Below are positions 8,701-15,759 of a DNA stretch of 64,000 nucleotides, in pieces (positions within the stretch are counted from its first letter, which is position 1; every line of letters begins with the position of its first letter). Source of the DNA: Pseudomonas nitroreducens (lineage in GTDB: Bacteria; Pseudomonadota; Gammaproteobacteria; Pseudomonadales; Pseudomonadaceae); contig NZ_JACHLI010000007.1 of assembly GCF_014204515.1 (NCBI RefSeq), positions 124,001 to 188,000 on the forward strand, written 5' to 3'. The translations under genes were made by a program, and so were the position numbers. The notes under the pieces are model-generated. The model made no database searches. It was not told the DNA's origin and saw only the letters and a list, made by a program, of their open reading frames with translations.

Positions 8701-10332
8701 AGCGATGGCGACTGGAGCATGGAGCTGCGCCAGGACGGGCAGGTACGCGACAGCCTCGGCGTGCACTTCAGCCTGGTGGCCGACAGCTGGCAGGTGCTGC
8801 AGTCCAGGCCGCTGCAGGTCAACGCGCAGAACACCCCGCTGCAACTGCCGGCGGATGCCCGCGACGTGACCCTGCGGCTGGACGACAGCGCCCAGGCCCT
8901 GCTGCGCGGCAATCTCGACGCGCTGCTCGACTATCCCTGGGGCGGCGTTGAGCAGACCGCCAGCCAGCTGCTGCCGCTGAGCATCGCCTACCCGACGCTG
9001 GCCAGCGCCGAGCCGCGCGTACGTGACCGCCTGCGCCTGATCCTGCAGACCAGCCGCCTGCGCCTGGTGCAGATGGCCGGTCCGGACGCCTACTTCACCT
9101 GGTGGGGCGGCGAAGACAACGATGCCTTCCTCACCGCCTACGCCTACTACGCCGACTGGTACGCCAGCCGCGCGCTGGAAATCCAGCTGCCGGCGGATCA
9201 CTGGCAGCGCGTGCTGGAGCTGTACTCCGCGCGCGCCAGCGCCACGCCGCTGCTGCAGCGCGCGCTGATCCTGGCCTTCGCCCGCGACATGCAGCTGCCG
9301 GTGCAGACCCTGGTCAGCGGCCTGCTCACCGACCTGCAGAACGCCGGCGACGGTGAGTCGGCCAAGTCGATCAACGAGCTCGACATCGATGGCAGCCTGG
9401 TCATGGGCCAGCCGGATTCCGAGCTGGGCCTGGCCGTTGCCCGCGTGCTCGCCGCCAGCCTCGCCGAGCAGAACAAGGTCGCGCTGCCGGCGGGCTTCGC
9501 CAAGCAGCTGGATGGCGCGCGCCTGAAGCTGAATACCAGCGAGCAGCCGTTCGCCCGCGCGGTGCAGCTCTACAGCGGTCCGGTGGATGCCAGCCGCGCC
9601 CGTACGCTGCTGCAGAGCCTCGCTCCGCAGCAGTCCACCCTCGAGCGCGCCCTGGCCCTGGCCTGGACGCAGCGTGCCGTAGCGGCCGCTCCGGCGGCGG
9701 AACTGCCGCAGCCGGTGGCGGACTGGAAGCAAGGCCGCAGCACCACTGGCGATGCCTTCTGGCAATGGCAGGGCCAACAGGCTCCGGCTCAGCTCGATCT
9801 GAGCGCCGCGCCTCCACGCACGCTCAACGCTTCGCTCACCTTCCGCAGCGCCGAGGCTCCGGCCAGCCAACTGCCGGTGACCATCAAGCGCCGCCTGCTG
9901 CGCCTGGTGCCGGGCGACGAGGCCTTCAACTTCAAGGCCGAAGAGCTGGGCAACAAGCCGCTGTCCAGCGACGAGCTGTACCTGGATGAAGTGACCCTCA
10001 GCACCGATCAGGCCCAGGCCCTGCGCTACGGCATGCTGGAAGTGCCGCTGCCGCCGGGCGCGGACGTCGAGCGCACCACCTGGGGCCTGCAGATCAGCGG
10101 CCTGGGCGGCGTCGAGGCGACCAGCCTGGAGCGCGCACGCAACGAGCCGGGTGACCTGTTCTACGGTGTGCCGGTGGATACCTTGAGTGGCGAGCTTCGC
10201 TTCCGCCACCTGGTGCGCTTCTCGCAGAAGGGCGAGTTCGTCCTGCCGCCGGCGCGTTATCAGCGCCTGTATGCGCCGCAGGAGCAGGCGCTGGAGCAGC
10301 AGCCGGCCCTGGCGAAGATCAAGGTCCAGTAA
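5779..10332 (+). CDS. magD: MagD, bacterial alpha-2-macroglobulin (YfaS type, no thioester)
   Basis: 1517 residues. Start ATG at 5779 overlaps the magC stop (ATGA) and gives a clean signal peptide (MNTLRGVAAALACVG...LVQA). The predicted mass fits the about 165 kDa reported for P. aeruginosa MagD. MG-type beta-sandwich domains fill the first two thirds (for example LYAFTDRPLYRPGDWVSLK near residue 335; the conserved TDANGKAQFKFRMPDSLTRWR block near 870). The alpha-helical thioester-type domain follows. Where thioester macroglobulins have CxEQ, this protein reads GGVEQT, Val1057 replacing the Cys, so covalent trapping is not possible. In P. aeruginosa the protein is periplasmic, inner-membrane associated, proteolytically clipped to about 100 kDa, and binds neutrophil elastase. 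Confidence 0.95.
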   Translation: MNTLRGVAAALACVGLFAAAPALVQADDDVPASGYTPMAGESFFLLADSSFASDEVAKVRLEAPGRDYRRYRMEPYGGADIRVYRIDQPLDFLKRQKNLHRVLSEGQFKGEGLSNTLAYLWDNWYRKSRRVMQRTFSYESRQQVTEVVPELKMGNAIAAPTPYDAQPQYAPIPGLPLVSQFRYPLWDAKPIQPPKEVTLAGSSSEFINVAPGNVYVPLGKLKPGLYLVEALVGKYRATTVVFVSNSVAVSKIAGNELLVWTARKHEGTPVGGAKVLWTDGLGVMSSGSSDADGLLRLQHVSPERSFVIGEDEEGGVFVSENFYYDSEIYDTKLYAFTDRPLYRPGDWVSLKIVGREFKNSRESQSPQSAPLRLSVIDAAGTTLQTLDLKYDARSGTNGRFQLPANAVAGGYELRFDYRDQTYSSAFRVAEYIKPHFEISLDLAKPDFKTGEPVKGNLILLYPDGKPVANARLELSLRAQQLSMVDNELQYLGQFPVELTSAQITTDDQGRAALDLPAAEKPSRYMLTVFASDGAAYRVKTSKEILIERGAARYRVSAPQRFSAAGDKVEFSYAAEQQTQIQPTAYRWLRLEDRSSGDGAVDGGKFAITFDKPGTYSVEMRDKAGQLLGGTGHSVSGDGVKAVPGTVEIVLDKAEYQAGEEALALITFPEAVDDALLSLERDKVEATALLSKGGDWLKLEKLNPTQYRARIPVKPEFSPNLTFSVLYTRSGDYSFQNAGIKVAVPQVEIAVSTDKERYEPGETVTVNLDTAYAGKPVSSHLTVSVVDEMIYALQPEIAPGIDQFFYHPRRNNVRTSASLAFISYDVALPGTPSAPGRANRSERGVKVLERPRREEVDTAAWEPELVTDANGKAQFKFRMPDSLTRWRITARAMDDQGQVGQKKQFIRSEKPLYLKWSGPKRFRTGDAPDLGLFVFNQGEQDTKAELLIRANGAEKTQALELKRGVNYIALPQQPLSDGDWSMELRQDGQVRDSLGVHFSLVADSWQVLQSRPLQVNAQNTPLQLPADARDVTLRLDDSAQALLRGNLDALLDYPWGGVEQTASQLLPLSIAYPTLASAEPRVRDRLRLILQTSRLRLVQMAGPDAYFTWWGGEDNDAFLTAYAYYADWYASRALEIQLPADHWQRVLELYSARASATPLLQRALILAFARDMQLPVQTLVSGLLTDLQNAGDGESAKSINELDIDGSLVMGQPDSELGLAVARVLAASLAEQNKVALPAGFAKQLDGARLKLNTSEQPFARAVQLYSGPVDASRARTLLQSLAPQQSTLERALALAWTQRAVAAAPAAELPQPVADWKQGRSTTGDAFWQWQGQQAPAQLDLSAAPPRTLNASLTFRSAEAPASQLPVTIKRRLLRLVPGDEAFNFKAEELGNKPLSSDELYLDEVTLSTDQAQALRYGMLEVPLPPGADVERTTWGLQISGLGGVEATSLERARNEPGDLFYGVPVDTLSGELRFRHLVRFSQKGEFVLPPARYQRLYAPQEQALEQQPALAKIKVQ

Positions 10333-10335
10333 GCC

Positions 10336-11979
10336 ATGCGCGCGTGCCTGGCCGGGCTGATCCTGCTGTTGCCGCTGAGCGCCCTCGCGGCGCCCGGCGG
10401 GCAAGAGCAGGCGCAACTGGCCTGGCGCACCGCACAGGGCGATGAATTGCTGCGGCTCGGGCCGCAGCAGGTACTCGACCGCCAGCCGCTGCCGGCGGAC
10501 CTGCACGCGCCGCTGGGCAGCCTGTGGAAACTTTTCGTCTATGCCTGGCTCAGCGACACCGGCCAGCAGGAGCCGGCCTACCAGTGCCGTGGCGAGAGCC
10601 GCGAAGAGGTCTATTGCTGTTCCGCCGGGCAGAGCATCGAGCGCGACGCCGCGCTGGTGAAATCCTGCGGCCTGTATTTCCAGCCGCAGCGCCTGGGCAT
10701 CGATGGCGCGCTCTGGCAGCAGTACTGGCAGGCGCGCCAGGCGCCGGCCTGGATCGCCCAGCTGGACAAGCTGGCGCCGCAGACCCAGGTCCCGGTCGCC
10801 GAATTGCTTGATCAGCTGCAACACCTGCCGGCTCAGGAGCAGGCACGCAAGGTGCTGCTCGACGTCAGCCTGGCCGCCGACGAAGGCCGCGCACCGGCTG
10901 CACTGGGCGGACGCCTGCGAATCAAGACCTGGAGCTGGGACGAAGGTGGCAAGCGCGAAGGTGGTTTCGCCGGCTGGCTGGTCGATGGCACGCCGCTTTG
11001 GGCGCGCGGGTCGGGTACCAGCAAGACAATGCTGGCCAAGTACGGCAATGCCATCGGTGCGGCTTTGCCTGCGCCCTGGCCCAGCGATCCTGGGCGCTGC
11101 GTGGAGGTTGGACTGTTCAGCCGCTATCCGTTGAAAGAGGTCTACGACGCCCGCAACCAACCGGCTGCCGAAGGCCTGCTGCAAGGTCGGCAGAACGTGC
11201 TGTTCGCCAATGGCGTCCGCCTTGATGTGAACAGCAGCGGTGACCTTTTCCTCGAACGCGATGCGCAGGGCCCGCGCCTCACCGCGCGCCTGTCTCGCGA
11301 GGAATACGTCGCCCGCGTGCTCGACCGCGAGGCTTCCGCCACGCCGCCGGAAGCGGCCAAGGCGCTGGCGGTGACCATCCGTACCTACCTGTTGCAGAAC
11401 GGCGCGCCGCGCGGCGACTGCCTGAGCATCGATGACAGCAGCCAGCGCCAGCGCGTGGCGCCGCGCCCGGCCAGCGAGGCGGCGCGCGGCATCGCCGCCT
11501 GGACCGCCGATCTGGTCCTGGCCGGCGGCACCGTCACCTATCACTCGGACGAGGCCGGGCAGTCGAAACTGTCCTGGCGCGATGCCCAGGAGCAGGCGGC
11601 CAAGGGCCTGCGCTACGACGCCATTCTTGCTCGCGCCTTCCCGCGCACCAGCCTCAGCCGCTGGAGCAACCCGATCGCCGCCTGCCAACCGCTGCCCGAG
11701 GCCGAGCGCTGGCTCAAGGCGCAGCGCCGCGACTGGCGGCCGCGCCTGGAAGGCGAGGCGGGCTACGAAGAGTTGCAGTCCTTCGCCGTCTGCCGCCTGA
11801 GCAGTGGCCGCCCCTATGTCGACCGCGAGCGCCAGCGCATCTTCGTGCGCGGCCTGTACTCCCAGCAGGATCGCCTGGACCTGACTCACGAATACCTGCA
11901 CCTGGCCTTCCAGGCGCACCCCAACGGACAAGACGAGGGCTACGTGGAAAGCCTGGCCCGTCGCCTGATACTGGAATGA
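10336..11979 (+). CDS. magE: MagE, secreted DUF2300 (YfaQ-like) protein with SpoIID-like and HExxH segments
   Basis: 547 residues, starting 3 nt after the magD stop. Signal peptide MRACLAGLILLLPLSALA. The family is DUF2300/YfaQ, of unknown function. Residues about 323-350 (REEYVARVLDRE...PPEAAKALAVTIRTYLL) resemble the SpoIID core, in which the Glu equivalent to Glu332 is catalytic in lytic transglycosylases. TYHSDEAGQ near residue 400 resembles the SpoIID HS..GG motif. Near the C-terminus HEYLH (518-522) is a perfect HExxH zinc motif followed by DEGYVE (533-538), as in a gluzincin-like peptidase. These functional readings are inferences. The stop overlaps magF (ATGA). Confidence 0.85.
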   Translation: MRACLAGLILLLPLSALAAPGGQEQAQLAWRTAQGDELLRLGPQQVLDRQPLPADLHAPLGSLWKLFVYAWLSDTGQQEPAYQCRGESREEVYCCSAGQSIERDAALVKSCGLYFQPQRLGIDGALWQQYWQARQAPAWIAQLDKLAPQTQVPVAELLDQLQHLPAQEQARKVLLDVSLAADEGRAPAALGGRLRIKTWSWDEGGKREGGFAGWLVDGTPLWARGSGTSKTMLAKYGNAIGAALPAPWPSDPGRCVEVGLFSRYPLKEVYDARNQPAAEGLLQGRQNVLFANGVRLDVNSSGDLFLERDAQGPRLTARLSREEYVARVLDREASATPPEAAKALAVTIRTYLLQNGAPRGDCLSIDDSSQRQRVAPRPASEAARGIAAWTADLVLAGGTVTYHSDEAGQSKLSWRDAQEQAAKGLRYDAILARAFPRTSLSRWSNPIAACQPLPEAERWLKAQRRDWRPRLEGEAGYEELQSFAVCRLSSGRPYVDRERQRIFVRGLYSQQDRLDLTHEYLHLAFQAHPNGQDEGYVESLARRLILE

Positions 11980-12800
11980 TCGCCATGACACTCGCCCATG
12001 CGCTCCGCCTGACCCTGCTCGCCAGCCTGATCCCGCTGGGCGCCCAGGCCGCCGACTCGCCGATCCGCCTGGACACCCCGCTGGGCGGCTGGCGCGCGGG
12101 CGACGGCGACAAGGCCGACTTCCGGCAGACGGTGAACTACCCGGCGTCCTCGGTGAACTCGCGGGACGACCAGTCCGACACCGCGCGCATCCGCGGCGAA
12201 ATCCGTGGCCTGCCCAAGGACAGCAAGGAGCCGGCGCGCCTGGTGGTCAATGGCGTGGCGATGCCGATGCGAGTGGAAAACGATGGCAGTTTCGATCGTC
12301 CGTTTGCCTTCCCGGCAGGCTCCAACAGCGTCGAGGTGATCAGCCCGAACGGCCAGCAGCACAAGCGCGTGCAGTTCTACCATGGCGGTGGCGGCGGTGA
12401 AGTGGCAGCCAAGTTGCGGGTGCTGCTGTCCTGGGACTCGGACAACACCGACCTCGACCTGCACCTGGTGACGCCCGATGGCGGCCACGTCTGGTACGGC
12501 AACCGCTCGCTGCCCAACGGCGCGGCCCAGGACGTCGACGTGACCACCGGCTACGGCCCGGAGATTATCGCCAGCCCGACGCCGCTCAAGGGCCAGTATC
12601 TGGTCTACGTGAACTACTACGGTGGTGGCTGGAGTTCGGATGACAGCTCCGGCGACGTCAACGCGGCCAAGCCGCTGACCACGGCGCAGGTGACCATCGT
12701 CACGGAGGAGGGGACGGTGAACGAGAAGCAGGAGTCCTTCCTGATCCCGATGCGTCAGCCGGGGGAGCTGACCCTGGTGAAGCGGTTCAGTTATCCCTGA
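11976..12800 (+). CDS. magF: MagF, secreted YfaP-like (DUF2135) protein
   Basis: 274 residues. Signal peptide within MIAMTLAHALRLTLLASLIP, cleavage near GAQAA. The DUF2135 block is clear: LSWDSDNTDLDLHLVTPDG, NRSLPNGAAQDVDV, GPEIIASPTPLKG, YLVYVNYYGGG, ESFLIPMRQPGELTLVKRF. It parallels MagA over most of its length, so the operon begins and ends with paralogues. Start 11976 overlaps the magE stop (ATGA); a second in-frame ATG at 11985 is almost as plausible. In P. aeruginosa MagF is found in the MagD complex. No terminator follows; a REPIN begins 19 bp downstream. Confidence 0.87.
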   Translation: MIAMTLAHALRLTLLASLIPLGAQAADSPIRLDTPLGGWRAGDGDKADFRQTVNYPASSVNSRDDQSDTARIRGEIRGLPKDSKEPARLVVNGVAMPMRVENDGSFDRPFAFPAGSNSVEVISPNGQQHKRVQFYHGGGGGEVAAKLRVLLSWDSDNTDLDLHLVTPDGGHVWYGNRSLPNGAAQDVDVTTGYGPEIIASPTPLKGQYLVYVNYYGGGWSSDDSSGDVNAAKPLTTAQVTIVTEEGTVNEKQESFLIPMRQPGELTLVKRFSYP

Positions 12801-12818
12801 CTGCAATCTGAAGCTCTC

Positions 12819-12889
12819 GTAGGAGCGGACTCCGTCCGCGATGGGCTCCGGCGCGAGGCGAACCTGTCGCGGACAAGGTCCGCTCCTAC
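12819..12889. repeat. REPIN (GTAGGAGCGGAC type)
   Basis: Two REP sequences in opposite orientation: GTAGGAGCGGACTCCGTCCG at the left end and its near mirror, ending in GGTCCGCTCCTAC, at the right. The whole can fold as one long hairpin. This is a common Pseudomonas REP family spread by RAYT transposases. It lies just after magF and may protect or end the mag mRNA 3' end. Confidence 0.8.
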
Positions 12890-12911
12890 AGGGGCACGCC
12901 ACGCTCGGTTT

Positions 12912-12987
12912 GTAGGGCGAATAACGCGCCAGCGTTATCCGCCGTCGCGGCTTTGGCGCATAACCCGTTCCGGGTTATGCGCCCTAC
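12912..12987. repeat. REPIN of a second family (GTAGGGCG...CGCCCTAC)
   Basis: The outer arms GTAGGGCGAATAACG and GGGTTATGCGCCCTAC are inverted relative to each other. Inside are two smaller palindromes, AACGCGCCAGCGTT and AACCCGTTCCGGGTT. It is a different REP class from the neighbouring 12819-12889 element, placed 22 bp away, so this gap has been hit by more than one REP family. Confidence 0.75.
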
Positions 12988-13017
12988 CTACTGAACGCTG
13001 CGAGCTCGGCGTCTATT

Positions 13018-13340
13018 GGGGTACGCGGCTTCTGCTTGGGGGTAAGGCTTTCAGCGCCGCTTCGGCGTGCGCGCGACCTTCTTGTTTCGCCCCCCTCGGG
13101 CGACCTACTTTGGCAAACGACCCAAAGTAGGCAAAGGTCTTGCCCCTGACATCCGGCTTTTCGCTTCGCGAAAAGTACCCTCGGTTCTTCGGAGTTTCAG
13201 GGGCCCGAACTAGGCGTCCCCCTGACGAAGGGCCGTCCCTGGCCCATCGCAGCTCTCGCGACCTCCATGTCGCTCAACCCCTGAAACTCCGATCACCTTC
13301 GGCCTCCTGAAAGGGGCACTTCGGAGTGCGCGGATATTTC
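13018..13340. repeat. Hairpin-rich non-coding repeat-like element
   Basis: No credible gene. The stretch contains a series of perfect palindromes: CTACTTTGG/CCAAAGTAG (13105-13130), CTTTTCGC/GCGAAAAG (13157-13175), and a 15-bp inverted repeat TCGGAGTTTCAGGGG (13189-13203) with its complement at 13278-13292 enclosing about 75 nt. From memory, closely similar sequence recurs between genes in many Pseudomonas genomes and is often mis-annotated as short hypothetical ORFs; this cannot be verified here. Boundaries are approximate. Confidence 0.5.
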
Positions 13341-13356
13341 TCCGGAAGACTTTTAA

Positions 13357-13398
<42 letters not shown>

Positions 13399-13416
13399 AA
13401 GTTGGATACGCTTTTC

Positions 13417-13440
13417 GTAGGAGCGAGCTTGCTCGCGAAC
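13417..13440. repeat. Solo REP (GTAGGAGCGAGCTTGCTCGCGAAC)
   Basis: A single REP unit of the family that forms REPIN pairs at 52219-52287, 57113-57187 and 61466-61539. Its inverted partner is absent here, so this is a lone REP or the remnant of a broken REPIN. It lies 25 bp downstream of the minus-strand CMD gene. Confidence 0.8.
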
Positions 13441-13464
13441 AGCGCCTGTTGGCGCTGCCTGAAA

Positions 13465-13854
13465 TCAGCCCTGCTGATCCGCCTGCCAAGCCTCGATCAC
13501 TTCCTGCGCCGCGCGGAAGGCATCGATAGCCGCCGGAACCCCGGCGTACACCGCGCAATGCAACAGCGCCTCGCGAATCTCCTCCACCGTGCAGCCGTTG
13601 TTCAGCGCGCCGCGCACGTGGCCCTTCAGCTCCTGCGGGCACTTGAGCGCAGTCAGCGCAGCCAGGGTGATCAGGCTACGGGTCTTGCGTGGCAGGCCCT
13701 CGCGGTTCCACACGCCGCCCCAGGCGTGCTCGTTGACGAAATCCTGCAACGGCTGGGTAAAGTCGGTGGCGTTGTTCAGCGCGCGGTCGACGAAGGCGTC
13801 GCCCATCACTTCCCGGCGAACCTGCTCGCCGGCCTTGCGGTTGTCGTTGCTCAT
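13465..13854 (-). CDS. Carboxymuconolactone decarboxylase (CMD) family protein
   Basis: 129 residues. The whole protein matches the CMD/AhpD-like all-helical family, closest in layout to PcaC-type gamma-carboxymuconolactone decarboxylases: GLPRKTRSLITLAALTAL, then GHVRGALNNGCTVEEIREALLHCAVYAGVPAAIDAFR. The nucleophilic CxxC of AhpD-type peroxidases is absent. No protocatechuate-pathway gene is nearby, so the true substrate is unknown. The start at 13854 has AGGAG 6 nt upstream; a longer reading to 14004 would overlap the upstream RlpA-like gene. It lies 10 nt behind that gene and is probably co-transcribed with it. Confidence 0.85.
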   Translation of the reverse strand: MSNDNRKAGEQVRREVMGDAFVDRALNNATDFTQPLQDFVNEHAWGGVWNREGLPRKTRSLITLAALTALKCPQELKGHVRGALNNGCTVEEIREALLHCAVYAGVPAAIDAFRAAQEVIEAWQADQQG

Positions 13855-13864
13855 TCCAGCTCCT

Positions 13865-14248
13865 TCAGAGTCCTTCCAGGCGTACCGGCGCGGTGCCGGA
13901 GCGCAGCATGTTGAGTTGTTCGGCGGCGGCCTTGGAGACGTCGATGATGCGCCCACGGCCGAACGGCCCGCGGTCGTTGATGCGCACCACGACGCTGCGG
14001 CCATTGTCGAGGTTGGTGACCTTCACCCGAGTGCCGAAGGCCAGGGTTCGGTGCGCGGCGGTCAGGGCGTTCTGGTTGAAGCGCTCGCCGCTGGCGGTGC
14101 GCTTGCCATGGTGCGCCTTGCCGTAATAGGAAGCGGTGCCTTCGGCGCGGTAGCCGCGGCCGGAGACCTCCGAATCGCTGTCGTATGACGTGGTGCTACA
14201 GCCGGCCAGCAGGGCCAGGCAGCCGACGAGGGCCATGGGTCGCAGCAT
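13865..14248 (-). CDS. RlpA-like lipoprotein (double-psi beta-barrel)
   Basis: 127 residues. Lipoprotein signal with lipobox LLAGC. The mature part is a compact RlpA double-psi beta-barrel: GTASYYGKAHHGKRTASGE, then NALTAAHRTLAFGTRVKVTN and VVVRINDRGPFGRGRIIDVS. RlpA proteins act on glycan strands lacking stem peptides. Full-length septal RlpA has a C-terminal SPOR domain, which is missing here, so this is a short RlpA-like protein and not the main septal RlpA. The start at 14248 is chosen for its GGAGG 5 nt upstream and because it begins the signal peptide; the in-frame ATG at 14278 adds ten residues. Confidence 0.85.
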   Translation of the reverse strand: MLRPMALVGCLALLAGCSTTSYDSDSEVSGRGYRAEGTASYYGKAHHGKRTASGERFNQNALTAAHRTLAFGTRVKVTNLDNGRSVVVRINDRGPFGRGRIIDVSKAAAEQLNMLRSGTAPVRLEGL

Positions 14249-14263
14249 CGAACCTCCGGACGA

Positions 14264-14289
14264 AAAAACGCCGGGCAAGCCCGGCGTCG
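14264..14289 (-). terminator. Rho-independent terminator of gatCAB
   Basis: On the minus strand, CGCCGGGC-TT-GCCCGGCG forms a strong stem followed by six U residues (AAAAAA at 14264-14269 on the plus strand). It begins 14 nt after the gatB stop and overlaps the leader region of the next minus-strand gene. Confidence 0.88.
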
Positions 14290-14302
14290 TTGAAGTTTGG
14301 GC

Positions 14303-15748
14303 TCAGGCTTCGAGCTTCTTCTTCAGCAGTTCGTTCACTTGCGCCGGGTTGGCCTTGCCCTTCGCGGCCTTCATGGCCTGGCCGACGAAGAAGCCGAACA
14401 TCTTGCCGCGCTTGGCTTCGTCGCTGGCGCGGTACTGTTCGACCTGCTCGGCGTTGGCTGCCAGTACGTCGTCGAGCAGCTTCTCGACGGCGCCCGAGTC
14501 GGTGTTCTGCACCAGGTCCTTGGCCTTGATGATCTCGTCCGGCGAGCCTTCACCTTCGGCCAGGGCGGCGAACACGGTCTTCGCCGCCTTGCCGTTGATG
14601 GTGCCGTCCTTCAGACGCAGGATCATCTCGCCCAGGTGCTGGGCGGATACCGGCGACTGCTCGATTTCCAGGCCGTCCTTGTTGAGCAGGCTGGACAGCT
14701 CGCCCATCACCCAGTTGGCCGCCAGCTTGGCGTCGCCGCAGGTGGTCTGTACCTGTTCGAAGTAGTCGGCCATCTCGCGGCTGGCGGACAGCACGCTGGC
14801 GTCGTAGGCGGACAGGCCGTACTGGCTCTCGAAGCGCTCGCGCTTCTGGTCCGGCAGCTCCGGCAGCTGGCCGCGCAGTTCTTCGAGGAAGGCACGCTCG
14901 ATCACCACCGGCAGCAGGTCCGGGCAGGGGAAGTAACGGTAGTCGTTGGCTTCTTCCTTGCTGCGCATGGAGCGCGTTTCGTCCTTGTTCGGGTCGTACA
15001 GGCGGGTTTCCTGCACGACCTTGCCGCCGTCCTCGATCAGCTCGATCTGGCGCTGCACTTCGTGGTTGATCGCCTTCTCGATGAAGCGGAAGGAGTTCAC
15101 GTTCTTGATCTCGGCACGGGTGCCGAACTCGGCCTGGCCCTTCGGCCGCACCGAGACGTTGCAGTCGCAACGCAGCGAGCCTTCGGCCATGTTGCCGTCG
15201 CAGATGCCCAGGTAGCGCACCATGGCGTGGATCGCCTTGACGTAGGCCACGGCTTCCTTGGCGCTGCGGATGTCCGGCTCGGAGACGATCTCCAGCAGCG
15301 GCGTGCCGGCGCGGTTCAGGTCGATGCCGCTCATGCCGTGGAAGTCTTCGTGCAGGCTCTTGCCGGCGTCTTCTTCCAGGTGCGCGCGGGTGATGCCGAC
15401 GCGCTTGATGGTGCCGTCTTCCAGGGTGATGTCCAGATGCCCCTTGCCGACGATGGGGTGGTCCATCTGGCTGGTCTGGTAGCCCTTGGGCAGGTCCGGG
15501 TAGAAGTAGTTCTTGCGCGCGAAGACGTTGCGCTCGGCGATCTCGGCGTTGATCGCCAGGCCGAACTGGCAGGCCATGCGCACGGCTTCCTGGTTCAGCA
15601 CCGGCAGCGTGCCGGGCATGGCCAGGTCGACCAGGCTGGCCTGGGTGTTCGGTTCGGCGCCGAAGGTGGTGGCGCTACCGGAGAAGATCTTCGATTGGGT
15701 GGAGAGCTGTGCGTGGATTTCCAGCCCGATCACGGTTTCCCATTGCAT
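14303..15748 (-). CDS. gatB: Aspartyl/glutamyl-tRNA(Asn/Gln) amidotransferase subunit B
   Basis: 481 residues, the usual GatB length. It begins MQWETVIGLEIHAQL and carries the GatB cradle-domain blocks (FYPDLPKGYQTSQ, HLEEDAGKSLH, RAGTPLLEIVSEPD, CDCNVSVRP) and the C-terminal YqeY-like helical domain ending AQVNELLKKKLEA. GatB binds the misacylated tRNA and ATP and receives ammonia from GatA to form Gln-tRNA(Gln) and/or Asn-tRNA(Asn). The frame is open upstream to 16951, but that extension overlaps gatA antisense-free in another frame and lacks conservation, so 15748 is the start. It lies 11 nt behind gatA. Confidence 0.97.
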   Translation of the reverse strand: MQWETVIGLEIHAQLSTQSKIFSGSATTFGAEPNTQASLVDLAMPGTLPVLNQEAVRMACQFGLAINAEIAERNVFARKNYFYPDLPKGYQTSQMDHPIVGKGHLDITLEDGTIKRVGITRAHLEEDAGKSLHEDFHGMSGIDLNRAGTPLLEIVSEPDIRSAKEAVAYVKAIHAMVRYLGICDGNMAEGSLRCDCNVSVRPKGQAEFGTRAEIKNVNSFRFIEKAINHEVQRQIELIEDGGKVVQETRLYDPNKDETRSMRSKEEANDYRYFPCPDLLPVVIERAFLEELRGQLPELPDQKRERFESQYGLSAYDASVLSASREMADYFEQVQTTCGDAKLAANWVMGELSSLLNKDGLEIEQSPVSAQHLGEMILRLKDGTINGKAAKTVFAALAEGEGSPDEIIKAKDLVQNTDSGAVEKLLDDVLAANAEQVEQYRASDEAKRGKMFGFFVGQAMKAAKGKANPAQVNELLKKKLEA

Positions 15749-15759
15749 GTGTGTCGTCC

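Noticed and set aside
5755..11991. A 2078-codon open frame on the minus strand across magD and magE
   Set aside because: It is the mirror of high-GC codon usage in the plus-strand genes; it has no recognisable domain, is low-complexity (Gln/Ala/Arg rich), and lies wholly over well-identified genes.
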